This document shows positions 57,552 to 64,000 of a stretch of DNA of 64,000 nucleotides, piece by piece (the first letter of the stretch is position 1; each line of letters starts with the position of its first letter). The DNA is from Pseudotabrizicola algicola (lineage in GTDB: Bacteria; Pseudomonadota; Alphaproteobacteria; Rhodobacterales; Rhodobacteraceae): positions 36,492 to 100,491 of the forward strand of contig NZ_JAAIKE010000008.1 in the NCBI RefSeq assembly GCF_010915705.1, in the 5' to 3' direction. Made by a program: the position numbers and the translations under genes. The notes under the pieces are model-generated. The model did no database searches. It was not told where the DNA came from and saw only the letters and a program-made list of their open reading frames with translations.

Positions 57552-59602
57552 CAGTCCCTCATGAAGTTCGGGGTGTAGGCCCGCCGTTTCCGGCGCGGCG
57601 TGGTCAGGGTTCCGGCCTTGGGCTGGGCCGGATCGGGTGGTGTGATGTCCATCGCGACGGCTGCTGGCATGCGCGTTTCCACGCCCGCCTGCGCTTCCAG
57701 CCGCCGCCAGGTGGCTTCGTCCCATCGGTCGGCGCCGAGGATCCACGCTGCGGCGCGGGCATAGACCCGGCAGTCCAGCGCCTCGTTGCGGTCGCGCATC
57801 TTCTGCCATTCCTGATGGGCATAGCCGCGCTTGTTGCGGATCGTGACCAGCTGTTCCGCCACCAGCTGCTTCAGCCATTCGGTGTCGGCCCATTCGGGGA
57901 CGTGGACAGCCCCCGCCGCATCGAGCACGCCCAGCGCCCGGTCCTCATCACTCGGTCGTTCGATCCGCAGGAAGCGGTAGGTTTCGGCCTTGAAAGTCGC
58001 CGTGGCCACCGACCAGAGCCGCGCGCCGCGGCGCAGGCGTTTCCCGCCAATGGTGGCGTCGACGCAGGTTGGGCCCGAGACTGGCGTGGCGCGGTTGAAG
58101 CCCTCTAGGCCCTTCAGGGGTGCGACCTGTTCGAACCCGACCTTGCGCGACCAAGCATAGACCGCCGCGGCCTCGTAACCAGTGTCGATGCCAAGCCGCG
58201 CCACGGTCATGTGCGCGCCGTTGGCATGTTGCCAAGACCGGCCGAGCAGGCCGGTCAGCTTGTCCCACGCCGCCGGATCGTCAGGCCCGCCTGGGATGAC
58301 GATGTGATCGACGAGCCAGCTCTCCAGGCCTCGGCCCCAGGCCCAGATGTCGACTTCGATCCGGTCCCTCTGGACGTCGGCCCCGGCGGTCAGGAACAGC
58401 CCCGCCACAGGCACGGTGCCCGGCTTCCAAGCCTCCCGCCGATCCGCCAACCGCTGCCATTCCGGCGCGTCGCCACTTTCGACCCATGTCTCGCCCATGA
58501 GCGTGTTGCGCGCGGCGCGCAGCGTCTCGTCCGACCCTTGGGCCGCCAGCCATTCCCGCGCGACGTCGGACCAGCTTTTCCAGCCCAAGGGCGAATATAG
58601 CGCCGAGAGATGGAAGCCGATGGCTTTCGGATCCCTGGAAACCGCCGTCGCCCGCCATTCGCCCCTGGCCAGCATTTCTGTCTTGTGGTGCTCGGCGATT
58701 GGGCGTTCGCAGACCTCACAATGGTAGGCTGCCGTTTCCGGCTTCCCCTTCGCCCAGCGCAACCGGTCGAATTGCAGCCACTGCATCGCCCCGCAATGGG
58801 GACAGGGCACGAAGTAGCGCCGCTGGTCGGATGCCTCAAATTCCCGCTCGATCCGGGACAGCCCCCGGATCGTCGGGGTCGAGACCATGAACACCTTGCG
58901 CCGGTGCGAGAAGGTGGTGGTCCGCGCTTCGGCCAGCGTGACCGGATCGCCTTCCTCGTCGGCCGAGGCCGGATAGGCATCGACTTCGTCCAGAAACACA
59001 TAGCGCGCGGGCATCGACCGCAGGCCGGTGGCTGAGTTGGCTCCGGTCAGCACGAGGATGCCGCCGGGGAATTCCTTCGACAGCATCGAATTCCCGGCAT
59101 CGCGGGATCGGGCCGGACTCACCCGCTCGCGCAGTGCAGGGCTGTCTGCGATCAGTGGGTCCAATCGGCCCCGCGAGGTGCGTTTCGCCAGTTCCAGGCT
59201 GGGCAGCACCGCCAGCATCGGCCCCGGCGCGTGATGGATGACGAAGCCGATCCAGTTGTTCCCGGCCTCTGTGGCCCCGACCTGCGCGGCCTTCATGAAG
59301 GTGATGCGCTGGGCCGGGTGACCCGGCGACAGTGCATCCATGATCTCGCGCAGGTAAGGCGCGCGGGCGGTGCGATAGCGCCCCGGCTCGGCCGCGCCCC
59401 GCGACGACAGCCAGCGATGCTGATCCGCCCATTCCGACACCGTCAGGTTCGGGTCTGGGCGCAGGCCCTGCCGCCAGACTCGGAGCAGGTCCTCGGCCCC
59501 GTCGAAACCGAGGTCGAGACCCTCGGTCAGGTCGTTCTCGTCGTCCTCATCATGCAAGCGAGACCCGGAGGTCGGCGAGGGCGTCGAGCTGTTCGCGGAC
59601 AT
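57551..59602 (-). CDS. Terminase large subunit, GpA family (P2)
   Basis: A 683-residue packaging ATPase/nuclease homologous to the P1 subunit. Walker A-like MKAAQVGATE, Walker B YVFLDEVDAYPAS, STPTIRGLSRIEREF, zinc site CPHC...CEVC and nuclease start LTAGADVQRDRIEVDIWAWG are all present. The N-terminus overlaps TerS by the same 53 bp as in P1. The last 40 residues differ from P1 (TPPDPAQPKAGTLTTPRRKRRAYTP). Confidence 0.95.
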   Translation of the reverse strand: MSANSSTPSPTSGSRLHDEDDENDLTEGLDLGFDGAEDLLRVWRQGLRPDPNLTVSEWADQHRWLSSRGAAEPGRYRTARAPYLREIMDALSPGHPAQRITFMKAAQVGATEAGNNWIGFVIHHAPGPMLAVLPSLELAKRTSRGRLDPLIADSPALRERVSPARSRDAGNSMLSKEFPGGILVLTGANSATGLRSMPARYVFLDEVDAYPASADEEGDPVTLAEARTTTFSHRRKVFMVSTPTIRGLSRIEREFEASDQRRYFVPCPHCGAMQWLQFDRLRWAKGKPETAAYHCEVCERPIAEHHKTEMLARGEWRATAVSRDPKAIGFHLSALYSPLGWKSWSDVAREWLAAQGSDETLRAARNTLMGETWVESGDAPEWQRLADRREAWKPGTVPVAGLFLTAGADVQRDRIEVDIWAWGRGLESWLVDHIVIPGGPDDPAAWDKLTGLLGRSWQHANGAHMTVARLGIDTGYEAAAVYAWSRKVGFEQVAPLKGLEGFNRATPVSGPTCVDATIGGKRLRRGARLWSVATATFKAETYRFLRIERPSDEDRALGVLDAAGAVHVPEWADTEWLKQLVAEQLVTIRNKRGYAHQEWQKMRDRNEALDCRVYARAAAWILGADRWDEATWRRLEAQAGVETRMPAAVAMDITPPDPAQPKAGTLTTPRRKRRAYTPNFMRD

Positions 59603-60086
59603 GGGCTTCCAGCACCCTCTGCATGATCGCGGTCTCGATCGTCACCGATGCCCCGGATTGCCGTTCCACCTCCGCCATGATCTGCGCCGCCATCAGCGCG
59701 GCCACCCGTCCGGGCCAGGTGACCCAGACATCCCGTTCCTGCCGCGCCAGGCGAAACACCAGCGTTTCCGCCCTTGCGCGGTCGACCAGCGCGCCCTTCT
59801 TCTTCTGGACGGCCAGCTGGCGTTCCTGCGCCGCGTAAACTGTCAGCGCCGTGCGGGCCTTGATGTAGGACGTCGTATCGCCGGGGCCGCTTGCCAGCCC
59901 GTCACCACCAATCGACCGGCGCTGCTGGTCGGGATCCGTCATCTCCGCCCGCCGCACATCCGAGGCCGCGGCGTTGATCGACCCGTCGTCGAAAACAACC
60001 AGTCGCCCGTTCTTGCGCGCCTTCTGCACCCCGCCGCGGGAGAGGCCGGAATGCGCCGCATACTCCCGCTCGCTCATGCCTTTCAT
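59550..60086 (-). CDS. Terminase small subunit, Nu1-like (P2)
   Basis: A 178-residue terminase small subunit. The HTH (SEREYAAHSGLSRGGVQKARKNGRLVVFDDGSINAAASDVRR) and the C-terminal helical region (GASVTIETAIMQRVLEAHVREQLDALADLRVSLA) align with P1. ATG at 60086 (MKGMSE) corresponds to MEGMSE in P1. It is the first gene of the leftward late operon. Confidence 0.88.
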   Translation of the reverse strand: MKGMSEREYAAHSGLSRGGVQKARKNGRLVVFDDGSINAAASDVRRAEMTDPDQQRRSIGGDGLASGPGDTTSYIKARTALTVYAAQERQLAVQKKKGALVDRARAETLVFRLARQERDVWVTWPGRVAALMAAQIMAEVERQSGASVTIETAIMQRVLEAHVREQLDALADLRVSLA

Positions 60087-60220
60087 GGCGCTGTGAAGCC
60101 TGTCAAGATATTGAAAATAAACAGGAAAAGACAATCAATTCCGTTGATTGTCTCCCCCTCCGGAGCGATTCTGTCGTCCATCAACAGGCCGCATCGCGCC
60201 GATCCCAGGAGGGCTTCACC
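60087..60220. promoter_or_regulatory. Divergent control region with an 9-bp inverted repeat (P2)
   Basis: GACAATCAA (60130-60138) and TTGATTGTC (60144-60152) form a perfect inverted repeat around TTCCG, midway between the leftward TerS and the rightward gene at 60221. An AAGATATTGAAAATAAACAG segment next to TerS is shared with P1, but the inverted repeat is not. A repressor operator controlling late or early genes is likely. Confidence 0.5.
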
Positions 60221-60436
60221 ATGACCACGACCACCATCCGCATCGACTATTCCACCCTTCCCGAGGGCTTCGACCTGAGCCGCCCGGACGCCATCGCCGA
60301 AGTCATCGAGCAGGCGCTGCGCGAGAGCGGGATCCCGGCCGAGGCCTCTGACGTCCTGTCGCACCTGAAGATCGAGCTGCCGACTGCCCAGCTGGGTGCC
60401 GCCAGCCGCGCGCTGGCCGAGATGCGGCTGATCTGA
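60221..60436 (+). CDS. Conserved hypothetical protein shared with P1
   Basis: A 71-residue homologue of the P1 gene at 7741 (MTTTTIRIDYSTLPEGFDLSRPDAIAEVIEQALRESGIPAEASDV, KIELPTAQLGAASRALAEMRLI). AGGAGG precedes the ATG. The family is unknown to me; conservation in both prophages supports that it is a real gene. Confidence 0.7.
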   Translation: MTTTTIRIDYSTLPEGFDLSRPDAIAEVIEQALRESGIPAEASDVLSHLKIELPTAQLGAASRALAEMRLI

Positions 60437-60440
60437 CCGG

Positions 60441-60532
60441 AATGATCAGAAACCACTGATATTGCTCCGAATTGCCTACGATCATCCGCCCGACAGAGCG
60501 ATGGTATTCGCACCAGAACGATGCAACTCACC
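60441..60532 (+). promoter_or_regulatory. 92-nt conserved non-coding block (P2 copy)
   Basis: An ungapped counterpart of 8631-8722 in P1 with about 76 of 92 matching bases, between unlike upstream genes and homologous downstream genes. The first 10 bases and the last 12 (ATGCAACTCACC) are identical. Confidence 0.45.
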
Positions 60533-60548
60533 GAAGGATGCCCCGCCA

Positions 60549-60775
60549 TGACCACCCGCCGCGCAGCCGACAATTCCAAAGCCCTCGACGCCTTCATCGC
60601 AGCCAAGGCCGAGATCGACACCATGCTGGAGCGCCTGAAGGCCCTCAGCGACGACCATTTCGAGACCCACCCCGACGAGATCCATTGGGGCCATGTGGGG
60701 ACGCTGAAGCACTACGCGGGCCTGCTGCGCCAGATCACCGACAGCGCCTTCAAGGAAGGCGAACACGCCGCCTGA
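60549..60775 (+). CDS. Conserved hypothetical phage protein shared with P1
   Basis: A 75-residue helical protein (KALDAFIAAKAEIDTMLERLKALSDDHFETHPDEIHWGHVGTLKHYAGLLRQITDSAFKEGEHAA), clearly homologous to the P1 gene at 8737 but with a shorter N-terminus. AAGGA lies upstream of the ATG. No known family. Confidence 0.7.
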
Positions 60776-60870
60776 CGCGCCCACACGGCGCGATGGCCGC
60801 CCCGTCCGACGACGGGGCTTGCCTCCGTAGAAGGCGCTCACAGCGCGCGCCCACAGCCACGGAGGCCCCG

Positions 60871-61437
60871 ATGACCACCCCGTCCGACACCCAGTCCCTG
60901 ATCCTGTCCCGCGCCGCGACCCGGCCCGGCAACCTCGCCCTGCCGCTGCCCGAGGGACTGGTCGGCGCCGCCGCCAAGATGGTCGTCGGCAAGATGATCG
61001 CCCGCGGCTGGCTCGAAGAGGTCGAGGCGAACCTGCGTCGCAGCGAGCCGATGTGGCGCGAGACCGGCGACGGACATGGCACCACGCTGATCGCCACCGA
61101 GGCGGGGCTGGAGGCCATCGGGATCGAGCCGCTGGCGGCCAGCGCCGTCGCCAGCGTGCGGAGGGCGAAGCCCAAGGCGGAACCGGAGCCGGTGCAGACG
61201 CCCGACGACAGCGAAACCGTGAAACCTGTCGCCATCCGCGCTGGCACCAAGCAGGCGCAGATCATCACCATGCTCCAGCGCCCCGAGGGCGCGACGGTCG
61301 CCGAGATGGTCGAGGCCACCGGATGGTTGGCACACACGGTTCGGGGCTCCATTTCTGGTGCCCTGAAGAAAAAGCTGGGTCTGCCCATCGCCGCCGAGAA
61401 GGTCGAAGGCAGGGGGACGGTCTATCGGATCAGGTGA
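60871..61437 (+). CDS. DUF3489 domain protein (P2)
   Basis: A 188-residue homologue of the P1 gene at 9101. The C-terminal DUF3489 domain (GTKQAQIITMLQRPEGATVAEMVEATGWLAHTVRGSISGALKKKLGLPIAAEKVEGRGTVYRI) and N-terminal part are both conserved, and the linker is variable. GGAGG sits 5 nt before the ATG. It is probably a DNA-binding phage regulator. Confidence 0.85.
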   Translation: MTTPSDTQSLILSRAATRPGNLALPLPEGLVGAAAKMVVGKMIARGWLEEVEANLRRSEPMWRETGDGHGTTLIATEAGLEAIGIEPLAASAVASVRRAKPKAEPEPVQTPDDSETVKPVAIRAGTKQAQIITMLQRPEGATVAEMVEATGWLAHTVRGSISGALKKKLGLPIAAEKVEGRGTVYRIR

Positions 61438-61552
61438 GGTCGCGATGTACTCTTTGCCGCCGGGCAGATTGTGGGCTAGATATCTGAAAGTCGAACGAAA
61501 ACCTATGCGAGGGCAGGCTTGTGACCGGATTTGTTGAAGCGCGTCCTAAAGG

Positions 61553-61978
61553 ATGATAAGGCGAGTTCTTGATTTCTGCGCTGCATTCTTGACTGGTGTG
61601 GCGGTTTGGTTCGCAGTACAGGTCGTGAACGCCCTAAATCCCTTCCTAAATTGGGAATACCCACTCCTAAGATTGTTCTTAGGCATAACATTTCCAGGTG
61701 GGGCTCCACCCAGCCTGCACTATCTGAGCCATGTGGCTCAAACTTGGGTGCCATTTCTGGCCGCGTACTTTGTCGCCAACGCTCTGACCGGCCACAAGGC
61801 GCGATTCTCTGGGGCGGTGGCTGTGTATGTCGTATTTCTCATCTGGTCATGGGGAATGGTGATTCTGCATACGTTAGGCGTGGCGCAACAGATCATTTTT
61901 TCAATCGGGATTGCAGGCACATTCTTTGGGGGCCTAGGCTTATACCTGAGGCTGATCTGTCCAGTCCACTCTGAATAA
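61553..61978 (+). CDS. Hypothetical four-helix membrane protein (moron)
   Basis: A 141-residue membrane protein with about four hydrophobic segments (FCAAFLTGVAVWFAVQVVNAL, VPFLAAYFVANAL, GAVAVYVVFLIWSWGMVILHTL, IIFSIGIAGTFFGGLGLYLRLI). The base composition is clearly lower in GC than the flanking phage genes, and P1 has a different membrane gene in this slot, so it looks like an independently acquired moron. No family is recognised; superinfection exclusion is only a guess from position. Confidence 0.6.
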   Translation: MIRRVLDFCAAFLTGVAVWFAVQVVNALNPFLNWEYPLLRLFLGITFPGGAPPSLHYLSHVAQTWVPFLAAYFVANALTGHKARFSGAVAVYVVFLIWSWGMVILHTLGVAQQIIFSIGIAGTFFGGLGLYLRLICPVHSE

Positions 61979-62030
61979 AATCCGCACGCGCCAAGGACCG
62001 CTTTGGCTGCATGGGTGAGCTTCAGCGTAT

Positions 62031-63374
62031 CTAACGATCTGGTTGCTTCCCCTGTAGTCGCACCGCCTTCCGCCCTGTCGCCAACTCCCACCGCCGCACG
62101 GCGACGTCGCAATAGACCGGGTCCAGTTCCACCGCGCAGCAGCGTCGCCCGGTACGCTCCGCGGCGATCAGCTGGGTGCCAGAGCCGCAGAAGGGCTCGA
62201 ACACCAGGTCGCCGGGATCGGTGAAGGCTTCCAGAACCGCCTCGACCAGCGCCACAGGGAACACGGCCGGGTGCGATCCGGCCGCGCCCAGCCCGCCCTT
62301 GTGCCGCATTATGCGGAACACAGAGTCGGGGATGCGGTGGCTCTGGATCGCGTTGCCGAAACCGGTCTTGCGATGGACCGTGCCGTCGGCCCCGCGCAGG
62401 CCACCACCGCCGAGGGTTTCGCCCGCGTGCTTGCTTTCGACCGTCTTGTTCGGCTTCCGCGGCTGGCGGTTGAAGTGGAAGATGAACTCGTGCGAGGGCG
62501 CGAGGCGGCCGTTCCAGTCGCCGGGCAGGCCCGGCCCCTGGTCCCAGACATACCAGCCGAAGCGCCGCCAGCCCTGCGCGCGCATCCAGTTGACCCAGGC
62601 TTCCCAATACGGGATCCACTCACCGTCCCGATGGACGAGGCCGAGGTTGACCAGCAGCTGGGCATCGGCGGTGACCGGCGCTGCGGCGAACACGCCCTGC
62701 ATCAGCGCATCCCAATCGCCGACCCTTTCCTTCGCCGCCCCATAGTCGCGCTGCTGGGCATAGGGCGGGGAGGTGAACAGCAGCGACGCCTGCGCCCCGT
62801 CCATCAGCCGCACCACCACGGCCGGGTCAGTGGCATCGCCGCAGATCAGCCGGTGATGCCCGAGCCGCCAGATGTCGCCGGGCTTCGTGATGGGTTCGAC
62901 CGGGGCTTCGGGGATGGTGTCGGCGGTGTCGTCGTCGATGGGCGCGCGGTCGTCGGCATCGTGCAGCAACGCGTCCAGTTCATCTTCGGGGATCCCGATC
63001 AGCCCGAGGTCGAAATCCTCGGCCATCAGCCCCCGCAGCTCCTCCAGCAGCAGCGCCTCGTCCCACCCGCCGAGTTCGGTCAGCTTGTTGTCGGCGATGC
63101 GATAGGCGCGCCGCTGCGCCTCGGTCAGATGGCCCAGCACGATCACCGGCGCCTCGGCAAGCCCAAGCTGGGCTGCGGCCAGGACCCGGCCGTGGCCCGC
63201 GATCAGTTCGCCATCGGCCGCGACGAGGCAGGGGACCGTCCAGCCGAATTCGGCCATGCTGGCGGCGATCTTTGCCACCTGGTCGGCATCGTGGGTCTTG
63301 GCGTTGCGGGCATAGGGCCGGAGGCGGGCCAGCGGCCAATGCTCGATCCGGCCGGGCAGGAGGGGCGCGTTCAT
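62031..63374 (-). CDS. ParB-like domain fused to DNA methyltransferase (P2, first)
   Basis: A 447-residue fusion nearly identical over most of its length to the P1 gene at 9889. ParB-like part: LKTHDADQVAKIAASMAEFGW-type and GELIAGHGRVLAAAQLG. Methyltransferase motifs: TSPPYAQQRDYGAAKE and FEPFCGSGTQLIAAERTGRRC. The extreme C-terminus (RKAVRLQGKQPDR) differs from that of P1, and the DUF7220-type gene that follows in P1 is missing. It overlaps the second methyltransferase by 4 nt. Confidence 0.9.
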   Translation of the reverse strand: MNAPLLPGRIEHWPLARLRPYARNAKTHDADQVAKIAASMAEFGWTVPCLVAADGELIAGHGRVLAAAQLGLAEAPVIVLGHLTEAQRRAYRIADNKLTELGGWDEALLLEELRGLMAEDFDLGLIGIPEDELDALLHDADDRAPIDDDTADTIPEAPVEPITKPGDIWRLGHHRLICGDATDPAVVVRLMDGAQASLLFTSPPYAQQRDYGAAKERVGDWDALMQGVFAAAPVTADAQLLVNLGLVHRDGEWIPYWEAWVNWMRAQGWRRFGWYVWDQGPGLPGDWNGRLAPSHEFIFHFNRQPRKPNKTVESKHAGETLGGGGLRGADGTVHRKTGFGNAIQSHRIPDSVFRIMRHKGGLGAAGSHPAVFPVALVEAVLEAFTDPGDLVFEPFCGSGTQLIAAERTGRRCCAVELDPVYCDVAVRRWELATGRKAVRLQGKQPDR

Positions 63375-63877
63375 GCCGCGAGCCGCTTTGCCTTGAGGGC
63401 GGCGAAGGTCTCGCCAGTCTCCGCCAGAACGGCTTCCTGCCCTGTGAAGGACTGCCAGCGCTCGATGGCGACATCGACATAAGCCGGGTTCAACTCGACA
63501 CCGAAGCAGACCCGCCCCGTCGTCTCGGCCGCGATCAGCGTGGTGCCGGAACCCATGAAGGGCTCATAGACAGCCTGGCCGGGGCTGGAATTGTTCAGGA
63601 TCGGCCGTCGCATGCATTCGACCGGCTTCTGGGTGCCGTGCACGGTGTCGGCATCCTGATCCCGGTTTGCGATCTGCCACAGCGTCGTTTGTTTGCGGTC
63701 CCCGGCCCAATGACCCTTGCCCTTGGCACGCACTGCATACCAGCAGGGTTCATGCTGCCAGTGGTAATCGCCGCGGCTGAGCACCAGCCGGTCCTTGGCC
63801 CAGATGATCTGCGACCGGATGGCGAAACCTGCGGCGGTCAGGCTGTCGGCCACGGTCGCGGCATGCAGCGCGCCGTG
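63371..63877 (-). pseudogene. Second ParB-methyltransferase of P2, N-terminal part cut off by an IS
   Basis: The C-terminal 165 or so residues of the DPPY-type methyltransferase (VADSLTAAGFAIRSQIIWAKDRLVLSRGDYHWQHEPCW, LNNSSPGQAVYEPFMGSGTTLIAAETTGRVC), nearly identical to P1 11259-11770. Homology to P1 stops abruptly at about 63873-63877, where IS-type sequence begins, so the catalytic motif IV and ParB domain are separated or lost. Confidence 0.85.
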
Positions 63878-64000
63878 CGGTAATCCTCCCCATGGTTAAG
63901 GGGATGCGGAAGTAGAATTTTCTCGGCAGGATGAACGAGGAGATTCCGATGAAGAAGAGCCGTTTCACCGAAGCCCAGATCATGGGCGTGCTGCGCCAGG
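63875..64000 (+). mobile_element. Left end of an IS3-family insertion sequence
   Basis: The sequence diverges from the P1 methyltransferase at GTGCGGTAATCC and leads, 72 nt later, to the ATG of a transposase gene. GAGGAG precedes that ATG. The right end is outside the window, so the inverted repeat and target duplication cannot be checked. Confidence 0.7.
63949..64000 (+). CDS. IS3-family transposase OrfA, N-terminus
   Basis: The first 17 residues, MKKSRFTEAQIMGVLRQ, match the highly conserved start of IS3-family OrfA proteins, whose N-terminal helix-turn-helix binds the IS ends. GAGGAG lies 8 nt upstream. The gene continues beyond the window. Confidence 0.85.
   Translation, partial: MKKSRFTEAQIMGVLRQ

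Overview
The window is GC-rich DNA that looks like an alphaproteobacterium of the Rhodobacterales (Rhodobacter/Paracoccus-like). The grounds are codon use, phage tail genes of the gene-transfer-agent type, a Rhodobacter-sphaeroides-type Argonaute and an alphaproteobacterial initiator-tRNA fragment. It holds two related lambda-headed siphoprophages in the same orientation, separated by a transporter cluster and an attachment-site scar, and both carry defence or conflict cargo.

Prophage 1 (P1, 1 to about 22.6 kb; left part outside the window). Its late genes run leftward: TerS, TerL, [a CcdAB toxin-antitoxin pair inserted on the + strand], gpW, portal, S49 protease with a nested scaffold, decoration protein, and the start of the capsid gene. 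To the right of TerS come small rightward genes, a membrane protein, two ParB-fused DNA methyltransferases, and then a two-gene rightward cassette: a catalytically dead long-B prokaryotic Argonaute (13256-15553) overlapping a PD-(D/E)XK nuclease (15550-16734). Beyond that lie a frameshifted and truncated small gene, a hypothetical gene, a C5-cytosine methyltransferase, a replication protein with an iteron cluster inside its gene, a VRR-NUC nuclease, an AlpA-like HTH protein, a repeat-rich regulatory gap and a tyrosine integrase.

Middle segment (22.6-32.3 kb). This holds a hypothetical gene divergent from a WYL regulator, an SLC13 permease, a frameshifted tandem universal stress protein, two DUF1538 membrane proteins, a P-II-like protein and a large Na+/H+ antiporter with a cyclic-nucleotide-binding domain; together these suggest ion/pH homeostasis. 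It ends at 47 nt of the 3' end of an initiator tRNA flanked on both sides by short integrase-arm-like repeats.

Prophage 2 (P2, about 32.1-64 kb; right part outside the window). At its left end is an IetAS-like pair (AAA ATPase plus subtilisin-like protease), known in other bacteria as a plasmid-stability and anti-phage module. Then come spanins, an M15 endolysin and a holin-like protein, followed by a GTA-like tail module (tail fibre, TIM-barrel hub, NlpC/P60, DUF2163, DUF2460, tape measure, frameshift chaperones, tail tube). A rightward MuF-domain/polymorphic-toxin gene with a coupled putative immunity gene interrupts the leftward operon. The head module, parallel to that of P1, follows, then early genes, a membrane moron and the ParB-methyltransferases, the second of which is cut by an IS3-family element at the right edge. 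P2 has an amber codon in the tail-tube gene and a one-base frameshift in a DUF6441-type gene, so it may be defective.

The most interesting system is the Argonaute-nuclease pair, because it is carried by a prophage and fits a guide-directed abortive defence. The IetAS pair, the MuF toxin cassette, the CcdAB insertion and the in-gene iterons come next.
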